A stretch of DNA of 52,027 nt from Azospirillum isscasi (GCF_030849505.1 NZ_JAUJFI010000017.1:1-52027); one strand, 5' to 3'; positions 25,878 through 34,511 are shown, numbered from the stretch's first letter. The notes: a model not told the origin generated them from the letters alone. A program made the numbers and translations.

Positions 25878-27331
25878 GCGCCGTCGCCGTCATCGTCGCC
25901 ACCCCCCTGATCGGCGCCGCCGTCCTCGCCCTGGTTCCCGGACACCGGCTGGGGTCGCGGCTGAACATCGGCTTCTCCGCGGTCACGCTGCTGGCGTCCC
26001 TGGTCCTGTTCGGGCTGGAACCGTCGAGCGGGGCGCTGTTCGTGGTGGACGCCTTCAACATCTACCTGATCGCCCTGACCGCCTTCGTCGGGCTGACCAC
26101 CAGCGTCTTTTCCGCCGGCTACATCGCGCACGAGATCGCGGCGCGCAAGCTGGACGAGCGCAAGCTGCGCTTCTACCACGCCATGTACCAAGCCTTCATG
26201 TTCACCATGCTGCTGGCCCTGTCGGCCAACAACCTGGGCGTCATGTGGGTGGCGGTGGAGGGGGCGACGCTGACCACCGTGCTGATGGTCAGCCTGTACC
26301 GCACCGCGGCCAGCATCGAGGCGGCGTGGAAATACTTCATCCTGTGCGGCGTCGGCATCGCGCTCGCCCTGTTCGGCACCATCCTGATGTACATGGCCGC
26401 CCAGCCGGTGATGGGGCCGGGCATGGCGGCGATGACCTGGACGGAGCTGATGGGCCATGTCACGAAGATCAGCCCGGCGATCCTGAATCTGGCCTTCGTC
26501 TTCCTGCTGATCGGCTACGGCACCAAGGTGGGGCTGGCGCCGCTGCACGCCTGGCTTCCGGACGCCCACGCGGAGGGGCCGACGCCGATTTCCGCCGTGC
26601 TGTCGGGCCTGCTGCTGAACGTGGCGCTCTACGCCGTGCTGCGCTTCAAGATGCTGCTGGCGGCGAACGGGGAGGCCATCGCGCCGGGGCCGCTGATGAT
26701 CGCCATGGGGCTGGCCTCGCTTCTGCTGGCCGGGCTGATGCTGTACCGGCGGCGCGACGTGAAGCGTTTCTTCGCCTACAGCTCCATCGAGCATATGGGC
26801 ATCATCACCTTCGCCTTCGGCATGGGCGGGCCGCTCGCCAACTTCGCCGGGCTGCTGCACATGGCGATGCACAGCCTGACCAAGTCGGCCATCTTCTACG
26901 CGGTCGGCCACGCGGTGCAGGTGACCGGCACGCAGCGGATCGACCGGATTTCCGGCCTGACGGTCAGCCATCCCGCCCTCGGCTGGGGCCTGCTGGCCGG
27001 GGTGGTGGCCATCGCCGGGCTGCCGCCCTTCGGCGTCTTCATGAGCGAATTCCTGCTGGTCACCAGCACCTTCGCGCGGCAGCCTCTGCTGGCCCTGCCG
27101 CTGGTGGTGGGCATCCTGGTCGCCTTCGGGGCGCTGGTGCTGCGGGTCCAGCAATTGTGCTTCGGAGCGCCGGGCCGGGTGGAGGGCAGCGGCGCGCCGG
27201 TGGCGTCGGTGCCGGTGCAGGGCACGCTGGTGCCGCTCTACGCGCATCTGGCGCTGGTGCTGGTGGCCGGCGTCTGGCTGCCGGGACCGCTGGTCGCCTG
27301 GTTCCAGACCGTCGCGGCGCTGCTGGGGTAG
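25874..27331 (+). CDS. hyfF: Membrane subunit HyfF (NuoM/N-like antiporter subunit)
   Basis: The second antiporter-like subunit of the complex, 485 residues and about 14 hydrophobic segments. Glu129 (WVAVEGATLTT) and Lys218 (IGYGTKVGLAPLHAWLPDAH) are the conserved pump residues; the later lysine of NuoL is Asn249 (SGLLLNVALYA), which I believe is normal for HyfF. SSIEHMGIITFAFGMGG and HSLTKSAIFYAVGH are further family segments. Translation starts at TTG 25874, overlapping the hyfE stop by 4 bp; no ATG nearby is in frame. The stop is 11 bp before hyfG. Confidence 0.88.
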   Translation: MSAVAVIVATPLIGAAVLALVPGHRLGSRLNIGFSAVTLLASLVLFGLEPSSGALFVVDAFNIYLIALTAFVGLTTSVFSAGYIAHEIAARKLDERKLRFYHAMYQAFMFTMLLALSANNLGVMWVAVEGATLTTVLMVSLYRTAASIEAAWKYFILCGVGIALALFGTILMYMAAQPVMGPGMAAMTWTELMGHVTKISPAILNLAFVFLLIGYGTKVGLAPLHAWLPDAHAEGPTPISAVLSGLLLNVALYAVLRFKMLLAANGEAIAPGPLMIAMGLASLLLAGLMLYRRRDVKRFFAYSSIEHMGIITFAFGMGGPLANFAGLLHMAMHSLTKSAIFYAVGHAVQVTGTQRIDRISGLTVSHPALGWGLLAGVVAIAGLPPFGVFMSEFLLVTSTFARQPLLALPLVVGILVAFGALVLRVQQLCFGAPGRVEGSGAPVASVPVQGTLVPLYAHLALVLVAGVWLPGPLVAWFQTVAALLG

Positions 27332-27342
27332 GGGGAGACGGC

Positions 27343-28884
27343 ATGTACGGGGAAGAACCGCTGTTCGGCCTGCTGAACCGCATCGGCACGCCGGTCGAGG
27401 GGCACCGCCCCTGGCCCCGCTACCGCCTGGGCCGGGACGGCTGGCTGCGCCTGATCGAGGAGCTGAAGGGCAACGCCTGGAGCCTGCTCGGCCTGTGGGG
27501 GGAGGTGAGGGCGGTCCACGCCGCCTTCCGCGAGGATTTCTCCGGCGACGTCGCGGTGGTCAGCCTCGATTGCCCGCAGGGCCGCTTCCCCAGCCTGAGC
27601 GCCGTCCGGCCCGCCGCCAACCGGCTGGAGCGCGCCGCCCATGACCTTTACGGCCTGACGGCGGAGCGCACGACCGACCCGCGCCCCTGGCTGGACCACG
27701 ACTCCTGGGGTGTGCGCCGCCCCCTGTCGGAGCAGCCGGCCGCCCCGGTGCCCAACCCCGGCCCCTACACCTTCCTGCCGGTGGAGGGCGACGGGCTGCA
27801 CCAGATCCCGGTCGGCCCCGTCCATGCCGGCATCATCGAACCCGGCCATTTCCGCTTCACCGCCAACGGCGAGACCGTCGTCCGGCTGGAGGAGCGGCTC
27901 GGCTACGTCCACCGCGGCGTGGAGGGGCTGATGCAGGGCAGGCCGGTGGCAGAGGCGGCGAAGCTGGCCGCCCGCATCTCCGGTGACGCCACGGTGGCGC
28001 ACAGCCTCGCCTTCGCCCGCGCGGTGGAGGCGGCGCTCGGCATCGCCGTGCCGGATCGGGCGGTGTGGCTGCGCGCGCTGATGGCCGAACTGGAGCGGAT
28101 CGCCAACCATCTGGGCGACATCGGGGCCATCTGCAACGACGCCGCCTTCGCCTTCATGCTGGCCCAGACCAGCCAGTTGCGGGAGCGGGTGCTGCGCACG
28201 GCGGATTCCTGCTTCGGGCACCGGCTGATGATGGACCGCGTGATTCCCGGCGGCGTCGCCGTCGACCTGCCGGAGCGCGGGACCGGTCTGCTGCTGGATC
28301 TGGTGGTGGAGTTGCGGCGACGCTTCCCGCCGCTGGTCGCCATCTACGACGGCAAGGCGTCCCTGCAGGACCGCACGGTGACGACCGGGATCGTGTCCGC
28401 GGAACTGGTCAACCGCTTCGGCGCCGGGGGGCATGTCGGGCGCGCGTCGGGCCGCGACCAGGACGCCCGCCGCAGCCCCGGCTACGCGCCCTACGACGAG
28501 TTGGCCTTCGAGGTGCCGGTGCTGACCGAGGGCGACGTGAACGCCCGCGTCTGGGTCCGCATCCGCGAGGTCGAGCAGTCGTTGTCCCTGATCGAACAGA
28601 TCGTGGCCCGCCTGCCGGCCATCTCGCGCGGACTGGACCATCCGTCGGTCCCGATCGAGGCCGGGCGGGGCGGGGAGGGCATGGCCCTGGTGGAATCCTT
28701 CCGGGGCGAGATCATGACCTGGGTGCGGCTGGACGGGGAGGGTACCGTCGCCCGCTGCCACCCGCGCGACCCGTCCTGGTTCCAGTGGCCGTTGCTGGAG
28801 GCGGCCATCGGGGGCAACATCGTGGCCGACTTCCCCCTGTGCAACAAGTCGTTCAATTGTTCCTACGCAGGGCACGACCTGTAA
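27343..28884 (+). CDS. hyfG: HyfG-like large subunit lacking the NiFe ligands (hydrogenase-related, NuoCD-like)
   Basis: A 513-residue fusion of a NuoC-like N-terminal part (about 30-125) and a NuoD/hydrogenase-large-subunit part. In true group 4 hydrogenases the motifs RxCGxC and DPCxxC hold nickel and iron. Here the first reads RISGDA (211-216), so both cysteines are Ser213 and Ala216. The second aligns as SYAG (507-510), so both are Ser507 and Gly510. The chain stops at Leu513, without the C-terminal extension that a maturation protease removes. The protein therefore cannot form a standard NiFe site. It resembles the Ehr (energy-converting hydrogenase-related) proteins. The reaction is unknown. 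Confidence 0.88.
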   Translation: MYGEEPLFGLLNRIGTPVEGHRPWPRYRLGRDGWLRLIEELKGNAWSLLGLWGEVRAVHAAFREDFSGDVAVVSLDCPQGRFPSLSAVRPAANRLERAAHDLYGLTAERTTDPRPWLDHDSWGVRRPLSEQPAAPVPNPGPYTFLPVEGDGLHQIPVGPVHAGIIEPGHFRFTANGETVVRLEERLGYVHRGVEGLMQGRPVAEAAKLAARISGDATVAHSLAFARAVEAALGIAVPDRAVWLRALMAELERIANHLGDIGAICNDAAFAFMLAQTSQLRERVLRTADSCFGHRLMMDRVIPGGVAVDLPERGTGLLLDLVVELRRRFPPLVAIYDGKASLQDRTVTTGIVSAELVNRFGAGGHVGRASGRDQDARRSPGYAPYDELAFEVPVLTEGDVNARVWVRIREVEQSLSLIEQIVARLPAISRGLDHPSVPIEAGRGGEGMALVESFRGEIMTWVRLDGEGTVARCHPRDPSWFQWPLLEAAIGGNIVADFPLCNKSFNCSYAGHDL

Positions 28885-28895
28885 GGAGGCCGCCG

Positions 28896-29417
28896 GTGCT
28901 GAAGCATATCCTGACCTCCCTGACCGGCGGCCCGGTCACCGAACCGGCCCCGGCGCCCGCCGACCCGGCCCTGGCCGAACTGGCCGGGAAGCTGGACAAG
29001 GCCGCGAAGGCCCGGCTGGGGCGCAGCCTGTCGATCCGCGAGGTCGATGCCGGCTCCTGCAACGGGTGCGAGCTGGAAATCCATGCCCTGAACAACCCCA
29101 TCTACGATCTGGAGCGCTTCGGCATCCGTTTCGTCGCCTCGCCGCGTCACGCCGACGTTCTGCTGGTCACCGGTCCGGTCGCCCACAACATGCGCGAGGC
29201 GCTCGTCCGCACCTGGGACGCCACGCCCGATCCGAAATGGGTGGTGGCCTGCGGCGATTGCGCCGTCGGCGGCGGGCTGTTCACAGGTGGTTATGCCTGC
29301 GTCGGGCCTGTGGAGGAGGTGTTGCCGGTGGATCTGCGCATCCCCGGCTGCCCGCCGCGCCCGGTGGACCTGCTGGCTGGCCTTCTGGCCTTGCTGGAGA
29401 CCAGCGCCGCAACGTGA
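28896..29417 (+). CDS. hyfI: HyfI small subunit (NuoB-like, 4Fe-4S)
   Basis: The iron-sulfur subunit next to the large subunit in hydrogenase-4 and complex I (cluster N2). Cysteines at 55 and 58 (GSCNGCELEIHAL), 119 and 122 (VVACGDCAVGG), 135, and 152 (RIPGCPPRP) include the four cluster ligands, so this subunit, unlike HyfG, keeps its cofactor site. An Ala/Pro-rich stretch (14-30) precedes the core. Start GTG 28896 has TAAGGAGG at 28882-28889, overlapping the hyfG stop. 173 residues. It is the last gene of the operon and converges with mazG with 7 bp between stops. Confidence 0.9.
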   Translation: MLKHILTSLTGGPVTEPAPAPADPALAELAGKLDKAAKARLGRSLSIREVDAGSCNGCELEIHALNNPIYDLERFGIRFVASPRHADVLLVTGPVAHNMREALVRTWDATPDPKWVVACGDCAVGGGLFTGGYACVGPVEEVLPVDLRIPGCPPRPVDLLAGLLALLETSAAT

Positions 29418-29424
29418 GGGAGGC

Positions 29425-30234
29425 TCAGGACACCCCGCGTTCCTCGCGCTTGGCCTGCTGCCAGAAGGCTTCCATCTCGTCCAGCGTCGCCTCTTTGGGA
29501 GTGCGTCCCTGGCCGGCCAGGAGGTCTTCGATGCGGTGAAAGCGGCGCTCGAACTTGGCGTTGGTGCCGCGCAGGGCCGATTCCGGCTCCACTTTCAGGC
29601 GGCGGGCGAGGTTGACGAGCGCGAAGAGAAGGTCGCCCAACTCGTCGGCCACACGCTCCGGAGCGGAGCCGCTGTCCATCTCGTGCCGGAGTTCGCGGAC
29701 CTCCTCCTCGATCTTGTCCAGGATGTCCCGCGCATCGGTCCAGTCGAATCCGACGCGGGCGGCCCGGTTCTGGAGCTTCAGCGCGCGGGTGAGGGCGGGC
29801 AGGCCGGCGATCACGCCTTCCAGGGCGGACGGGGCGCGGCCTTCCTCGGCGGCCTTGGCGGCGCGTTCGGCGGCCTTGTGATCCTCCCAGCGCGAGATCT
29901 GCAGATCGGCGCTGTTCACCTCGTCGGCGCCGAAGACGTGCGGGTGCCGGCGGATCATCTTGTCGGCGATCACGCCCGCGACCTCATCGAAGTCGAACAG
30001 CTTCTCCTCGCGGGCCATCTGGCTGTAGTAGACGACCTGGAAGAGCAGGTCGCCCAACTCCTCGCGCAGCGCCGGCATGTCGCCTTTCTCGATGGCGTCG
30101 GCCACCTCGTAGGCTTCCTCGATCGTGTGCGGCGCGATGGTGGCGTAGGTCTGCTCCAGATCCCACGGGCATCCGCCGTTGGGGTCGCGCAGGCGGGCCA
30201 TGACGTCGATCAGGCGGTCGATGTTGCGGGCCAT
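29425..30234 (-). CDS. mazG: Nucleoside triphosphate pyrophosphohydrolase MazG
   Basis: Hydrolyses NTPs to NMP and pyrophosphate, clearing abnormal nucleotides and affecting the stringent response in E. coli. It has the two tandem MazG domains of the long form: the first with CPWDLEQTYATIAPH, EEAYEVADAIEKGD and REELGDLLFQVVYYS; the second with DKIEEEVRELRHEM and VADELGDLLFALVNLARR. The EExxE and ExxD metal-binding residues are visible in both. Start ATG 30234, 269 residues, is normal length; the frame extends upstream to 30453 but the added residues lack similarity. It converges on hyfI. Confidence 0.93.
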   Translation of the reverse strand: MARNIDRLIDVMARLRDPNGGCPWDLEQTYATIAPHTIEEAYEVADAIEKGDMPALREELGDLLFQVVYYSQMAREEKLFDFDEVAGVIADKMIRRHPHVFGADEVNSADLQISRWEDHKAAERAAKAAEEGRAPSALEGVIAGLPALTRALKLQNRAARVGFDWTDARDILDKIEEEVRELRHEMDSGSAPERVADELGDLLFALVNLARRLKVEPESALRGTNAKFERRFHRIEDLLAGQGRTPKEATLDEMEAFWQQAKREERGVS

Positions 30235-30513
30235 GTGAGACTCTCGGCAGCGGAACGGATCAGGGAGGGGGACCTTAACCGACCCGGCCGGTGGAGGAAA
30301 GGAGGCATGCCGCGGACAATCCACAAAAATCATATAAGTGGTATTATGGAAAATAAGATCGACGGGAAGGGAGGAGGGCACCAATCCGTCCCTTCTTGCG
30401 AAAGATGTTCGGGCCGAACTGACCTCGAAACCTGAACGCTGCGCCGCCTGCACGCGTGAATACCTGGGCTGGGAGGTTTTTGCCCTGATGCCGCAGTGGG
30501 AAATTCCCTGCCC

Positions 30514-30816
30514 TCAGTAGCTTTCCCCCGGCAATCCACTCGCCAGGGACTCCATGCTTTCCGGGCTTTCCGGCTGCGCGTGCACCGCAGGCCGCGCCTT
30601 GCGGCGTTGCGGGGGCGCCACGCTCAGGACCGGGCCGGCGTCCAGCTTGTGGTCCAGCGCGACCTCCCGCGCCGCGGCATCGGCAGCGCACCGGGCCGCC
30701 CCTGCCGAAGCTTCGCGCTGCCCGGTGGGCGTGCAGTCGGCGGTCCTGTCCGCGCAAGCCGCGGGCACCAGCAGTGATGCCGCCAGCAGCACGCGCTTCA
30801 GGGCAATGGCCTTCAT
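30514..30816 (-). CDS. Small exported protein, possibly a lipoprotein (100 aa)
   Basis: Not recognised. ATG 30816 starts a hydrophobic signal (KAIALKRVLLAASLLVPAAC). Cys20 follows a weak lipobox (VPAAC), so a lipid anchor is possible but not certain. The mature part has Cys pairs (ADCTPTGQ, ARCAADA) and a basic, proline-rich C-terminal half ending in SPESMESLASGLPGESY. An upstream ATG at 30858 would add 14 residues. The opposite strand also has open frames, so confidence rests on the signal sequence. Confidence 0.5.
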   Translation of the reverse strand: MKAIALKRVLLAASLLVPAACADRTADCTPTGQREASAGAARCAADAAAREVALDHKLDAGPVLSVAPPQRRKARPAVHAQPESPESMESLASGLPGESY

Positions 30817-30948
30817 GATCGGACGCTCCGCAAGGCTCACGGCGGCCGTTTCCGGCATCCTGGCACTATAAGGCCGCCGTGCCGGCGGAGTTCCCTCCCA
30901 ATCCGGTCCCCGCCGGGGACGTGTGCGGTAGTCCGGTGCGTCCCCGCC

Positions 30949-31773
30949 TTAACCGAACAGATGCCGGTGCAGCGCCTCCCAACTCGCACGGTCGGGGGTC
31001 AGCATCACCCCACCGTTCAGGACGGTCGGACGATAGGGCGAGCCGTCGAACAGCGCGCTGTAGCCGCCGGCCTCCGCGTGCAGCAGGACGCCCGCCGCGT
31101 GATCCCACGGCATCAGCCGGTGATAGAGCGAGAAATGGGCTTTGCCCTCCAACAGGCGCAGATACTCCTGCGCCGCGCTGGCAAGGCAGACCCGCGGGCC
31201 GAGCGACCGGCCACGCTCGTCCAACCGGCGCCCCAGATCCTCGGCACAGAATCGCGTGGACAGCGCCCCGGTCATTTCCGGCAGGGGCACCGCCGGGGCG
31301 ACCGTCACGCGGGTGCCGTTCAGGTAGGCGCCCTGCCCTTTCACCGCCGTCGCGGTCCGCCCGTCGCAGGGATCGTAAATCCAGCCGGCCACCGTCTCGC
31401 CGCGGCAGGCCAGGGCCACGATCACCGCGAACAGCGGGCGCCCGTTCGCAAAGTTCAAGGTGCCGTCGATGGGGTCGATGATCCAGACCGGCGCGTCGCC
31501 ATGGATGCGGTCGAGCAGGGACGCGTCGGCGGACACCGCCTCCTCCCCCACCACCGTGCTGCCAGGAAGCAGGTCCAGCAGGCGCGGCGTCAGGGCGCGC
31601 TCGCCGGCTTCGTCCGCCAGGGTCACGAGATCCGCCGGTCCGGTCTTCTCGCGGATGCCGGCGTTCGCCAGATCGCGGAAATAGGGCAGGATCTCGCTCT
31701 CCGCGACCTCGCGGATGATCGCGGAGACGCGGTCGACGTCGGGAATCAGGGCAGGAATCGGAAAATCTGTCAC
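30949..31773 (-). CDS. Inositol monophosphatase family protein
   Basis: A magnesium-dependent phosphatase of the IMPase/FBPase/CysQ superfamily. The metal motifs are intact: VGEEAV (Glu), WIIDPIDGTLNFA (Asp-x-x-Asp), and MPWDHAAGVLL (Asp). The 274-residue size is typical. Relatives remove phosphate from inositol 1-phosphate, histidinol phosphate or 3',5'-bisphosphate nucleotides; I cannot tell which. ATG 31773 overlaps the stop of the proline-rich gene upstream by 4 bp (ATGA), so the two are translated from one message. Confidence 0.9.
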   Translation of the reverse strand: MTDFPIPALIPDVDRVSAIIREVAESEILPYFRDLANAGIREKTGPADLVTLADEAGERALTPRLLDLLPGSTVVGEEAVSADASLLDRIHGDAPVWIIDPIDGTLNFANGRPLFAVIVALACRGETVAGWIYDPCDGRTATAVKGQGAYLNGTRVTVAPAVPLPEMTGALSTRFCAEDLGRRLDERGRSLGPRVCLASAAQEYLRLLEGKAHFSLYHRLMPWDHAAGVLLHAEAGGYSALFDGSPYRPTVLNGGVMLTPDRASWEALHRHLFG

Positions 31774-32339
31774 GGTTTGGGTGCCGCTTTGTTGGATCGG
31801 GGGTCGAGCCTCAGAACGGTTCCGCCGTCCTTCGGCGGTTCCGGAAGCATGACTTTGCCGTCCAAACCGCTGTCTTTCAATGCCTTGACCAGTGCGTCAT
31901 AGGTGGCCTGATCCGCCGCCGGGTTCGGGGCGGGCGGCGTGCCGGTCAACGGGCCGGGCTCCGGCGGCTTGCGCGGCGCGTTCGGGTCTGGCGGGGACTG
32001 CGGCACGTCGCGCGCCTCCCGGGTTTCCTCCTTCGGCGGGGGCGGGGGGGGGCGCCAAAAGCGGAAGCAGTCGGTGAAGCTGGCTTCCTTGCAGGCTTTC
32101 AGCAGCTCCCTCGGGTCCGGCGCCACGACCAGCGGGCTGAAGGGGGCCGGCGGGAACTCAGCCGGTTCCGGCGGCAAGGGGTCTTCCGGAGCGACGCGCG
32201 GCTCCTCCACGAATCCCGGCGGCAGCACCGGCTCGGCGGCGACCGCCGCGCCCGCGAAGGACAGAAGACCCAGGGGCAGAAGTAGAGCCAGAACGCGCAA
32301 GGGAATCCGGAGAAGAGAAGAAGCGGGCCGAACACCCAT
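31770..32339 (-). CDS. Exported proline-rich protein of unknown function
   Basis: A 189-residue protein with a Sec signal peptide (LRVLALLLPLGLLSFAGAAVAA, cleavage near residue 35) and a very Pro-rich, Glu/Arg-rich mature part, including six prolines in a row (RPPPPPPKEE, about 96-105). Two cysteines lie close together (LKACKEASFTDCF) and could form one disulfide. The end (DATYDALVKALKDSG-like helix) looks folded. The coding strand contains nine C in a row (32044-32052). It overlaps the phosphatase gene downstream. Likely a periplasmic or envelope protein; function unknown. Confidence 0.68.
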   Translation of the reverse strand: MGVRPASSLLRIPLRVLALLLPLGLLSFAGAAVAAEPVLPPGFVEEPRVAPEDPLPPEPAEFPPAPFSPLVVAPDPRELLKACKEASFTDCFRFWRPPPPPPKEETREARDVPQSPPDPNAPRKPPEPGPLTGTPPAPNPAADQATYDALVKALKDSGLDGKVMLPEPPKDGGTVLRLDPRSNKAAPKP

Positions 32340-32400
32340 TATGGCGCCCTGCCCGCTTTATAGCCACGGACAATTCCTTGTCCCGGCAGCCCCACGCGCA

Positions 32401-32685
32401 TCAGGAGCGCGGCAGGCTGTCGCTGGGGGTGGCGTGCAGCGCCCAGGCGGCCAATTCTGACCGCAGGGCGGCAATTTTGCTGCTTTCGGTGGGGTTGGTT
32501 TCTCTGCGCCAGGCGTCGCTGATGATCTCCAGAAGGCGGGCGCGACCGGCGGGGTCGCGTGACAACTCCTGGATGCGCAGCACCGCGGCACCGGGCGACA
32601 ACTGCTCCTGACGGGCGACCAGGGTCACCTGATCGGCCAGGAAGGCGGTGATCGAAAAGTGTGTTGGATCGGTCTGCAAACGCAT
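32401..32685 (-). CDS. Small helical protein of unknown function (94 aa)
   Basis: Not recognised. ATG 32685 has a strong ribosome site, GGAGGAGG, 6 nt upstream. The protein is soluble and mainly helical (ITAFLADQVTLVARQEQLS, AAVLRIQELSRDPAGRARLLEIISDAWRRE) with no cysteines. It stands between the proline-rich gene and the hflX terminator, on the same strand as both. Confidence 0.65.
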   Translation of the reverse strand: MRLQTDPTHFSITAFLADQVTLVARQEQLSPGAAVLRIQELSRDPAGRARLLEIISDAWRRETNPTESSKIAALRSELAAWALHATPSDSLPRS

Positions 32686-32787
32686 AGGCGGGCCTCCTCC
32701 CGGGGATACCCATCGGTCCCCCGTCTCAGATATCGGGAGCGCGTTGGGAAAAGGCTACACCTCGGACGTGGTAGGCCGGGTCTGAAA

Positions 32788-32838
32788 TCGGGCGCGTCAT
32801 GTCGCCGCACGTGTACGAACGAGTTATGACGCGCCCGA
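32788..32838 (-). terminator. Long inverted repeat after hflX, probable terminator
   Basis: TCGGGCGCGTCAT (32788-32800) and ATGACGCGCCCGA (32826-32838) are perfect 13-bp arms around a 25-nt loop, 18 bp past the hflX stop. On the minus strand TTTC follows the stem. It probably ends the long ntr-hfq-hflX transcription block. Confidence 0.75.
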
Positions 32839-32856
32839 CGCCATTATGGCCAAAGA

Positions 32857-34182
32857 TCAAACGTTTACGAACCGCTTCTCGAAGCGGGCCAGATCGGCCG
32901 GGTCGATGGCCACCTGGAGGTGGGCCCGGGCCTCGTCGTCCCGCCGGTCCAGCACCTCGCCTTTGGCATAGAGCCAGGCGAGCGCCGCCCCGTCGCCCAG
33001 CTCGACGGACAGGTCCACCACATGGCGGTGGGCGTTCATCCGCTGGTCGAGCAGCCGGTCCAGCTCGCCGATCCCCGCCCCCGACAGGGCGGAAACGGCA
33101 ACGGCACGCGGGTTGCGGGCCGTCTGGGCCAGGAGCGCGTCGCGGGTCTCCCCGTCCAGCGCGTCGATCTTGTTCAGCACCTCGATCACGCGGTCGTCGG
33201 CATCCGGGTCGATGCCCATGTCGCGCATGACCTCGTGCACGTCGGCCTTCTGGGCGTCGCTGTCCTGATGGGCGACGTCGCGGACATGCAGGATGATGTC
33301 GGCGGCGTCCACCTCCTCCAGCGTGGCGCGGAAGGCGGCGACGAGGCCGTGCGGCAGGTCGGAAATGAAGCCCACCGTGTCCGACAGGATCACCTTACGC
33401 CCGGAGGGCAGGGTCACCTGACGCATCGTCGGGTCCAGCGTGGCGAACAGCAGGTCCTTGGCGAAGACGTCGGCGTTGGCCAGCCGGTTGAACAGGGTGG
33501 ACTTGCCGGCGTTGGTGTAGCCGACCAGCGCGACCACCGGATAGGGCACCTTGGCGCGCGCCTTGCGGTGCAGGCCGCGGGTGCGGCGGACGTCTTCCAG
33601 CTCCTTCTTGATCTTGACGATGCGGTCGCCGATCAGCCGGCGGTCCATCTCAAGCTGGGACTCGCCGGGACCGCCGAGGAAGCCGAAGCCGCCGCGCTGG
33701 CGTTCCAGGTGGGTCCAGGAGCGGACGAGGCGCGATTTCTGGTAGGTCAGGGCGGCCAGCTCGACCTGGAGCATGCCTTCGCGCGTGCGGGCGCGGGCAC
33801 CGAAGATCTCCAGGATCAGGCCGGTGCGGTCGATGACCTTGACCTTCAGCGCCTTTTCCAGGTTGCGCTGCTGCACCGGCGACAGGGCGTGGTCGAGGAT
33901 GACGAGGGACGCCTCCGTCTCCTCCACGAGCTGGGCGAAATGCTCCACCGTCCCCGACCCCAGCAGGATCGAAGGCTGCGGGCGGTTGACCCGCGCGCAT
34001 TCGGCGTGCACGACCTCCAGATCGATGGCGCGGGCAAGGCCCACCGCCTCGTCCAGGCAGGATTCGGGATGGCGCAGGACCCCGTCCGCCTCATTGCGGA
34101 GGACGGGGTGGACCACGATGGCGCGGCCGGAGGCGTCGGGCGCCCGGCTATTGCCATTGGTCGGAAGATCAGACGTTTTCAC
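32857..34182 (-). CDS. hflX: GTPase HflX
   Basis: A ribosome-associated GTPase that splits stalled 70S ribosomes, notably after heat stress. An N-terminal HflX domain (about 20-200, with [24 protein letters not shown] and the Gly-rich [15 protein letters not shown] segment) precedes the G domain: G1 [10 protein letters not shown] (about 221-229), G3 DTVGF, and G4 NKID. Length 441 residues is normal. ATG 34182 lies inside hfq, overlapping its end by 14 bp, so translation is coupled. Hfq-HflX pairing is conserved across proteobacteria. Confidence 0.96.
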   Translation of the reverse strand: MKTSDLPTNGNSRAPDASGRAIVVHPVLRNEADGVLRHPESCLDEAVGLARAIDLEVVHAECARVNRPQPSILLGSGTVEHFAQLVEETEASLVILDHALSPVQQRNLEKALKVKVIDRTGLILEIFGARARTREGMLQVELAALTYQKSRLVRSWTHLERQRGGFGFLGGPGESQLEMDRRLIGDRIVKIKKELEDVRRTRGLHRKARAKVPYPVVALVGYTNAGKSTLFNRLANADVFAKDLLFATLDPTMRQVTLPSGRKVILSDTVGFISDLPHGLVAAFRATLEEVDAADIILHVRDVAHQDSDAQKADVHEVMRDMGIDPDADDRVIEVLNKIDALDGETRDALLAQTARNPRAVAVSALSGAGIGELDRLLDQRMNAHRHVVDLSVELGDGAALAWLYAKGEVLDRRDDEARAHLQVAIDPADLARFEKRFVNV

Positions 34183-34417
34183 CTTCCTTGGGCGGCTCGA
34201 AAAGTTGGATCGGATGCGCGGGCATCACGGTGGAGATGGCGTGCTTGTAGACGAGCTGCGAATGCGCGTCGCGCCGCAGCAGGACCGAGAAGTTGTCGAA
34301 CCAGGTGATAATTCCCTGAAGTTTTACACCGTTCACGAGGAACACGGTCACGGGAGTCTTGTTCTTGCGGACGTGATTGAGAAACACGTCCTGCACGTTC
34401 TGGCTTTTTTCAGACAT
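34169..34417 (-). CDS. hfq: RNA chaperone Hfq
   Basis: The hexameric Sm-like protein that pairs small RNAs with mRNAs. All 82 residues fit: [19 protein letters not shown] (Sm1 start, with Gln and Asn/Phe of the proximal site), [18 protein letters not shown], and [11 protein letters not shown] (the YKHA Sm2 motif). The C-terminal tail is short, as in other alphaproteobacteria. Start ATG 34417 follows AAGGGGG. In A. brasilense-type bacteria Hfq also influences nifA expression; here it lies downstream of the ntr genes. A leader hairpin sits 31 nt upstream of the start. Confidence 0.97.
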   Translation of the reverse strand: MSEKSQNVQDVFLNHVRKNKTPVTVFLVNGVKLQGIITWFDNFSVLLRRDAHSQLVYKHAISTVMPAHPIQLFEPPKEGENV

Positions 34418-34447
34418 TTATGTCGCCCCCTTCTTCAGTGTTTTTTG

Positions 34448-34467
34448 GGGCTTCTTGTTGGAAGCCC
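34448..34467 (-). promoter_or_regulatory. Hairpin in the hfq leader
   Basis: GGGCTTC (34448-34454) and GAAGCCC (34461-34467) pair around a 6-nt loop, in the 94-bp gap between the HAD gene and hfq. On the minus strand CAAAAAA follows instead of T, so it is not a terminator; it may be part of the hfq 5' untranslated region and affect its stability or control. Confidence 0.4.
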
Positions 34468-34511
34468 GCCCCCTGCAGCGATAAGGTCATGGTTGGTTGC
34501 AACCGTCTCGA

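Noticed and set aside
22239..29417. Reading the hyf operon as an active formate hydrogenlyase or hydrogenase-4
   Set aside because: The large subunit lacks all four NiFe cysteines, and no formate dehydrogenase, ferredoxin-type or maturation genes are present.
34448..34467. Terminator between the HAD gene and hfq
   Set aside because: On the minus strand, the direction of both genes, the stem is followed by A-run rather than T-run.
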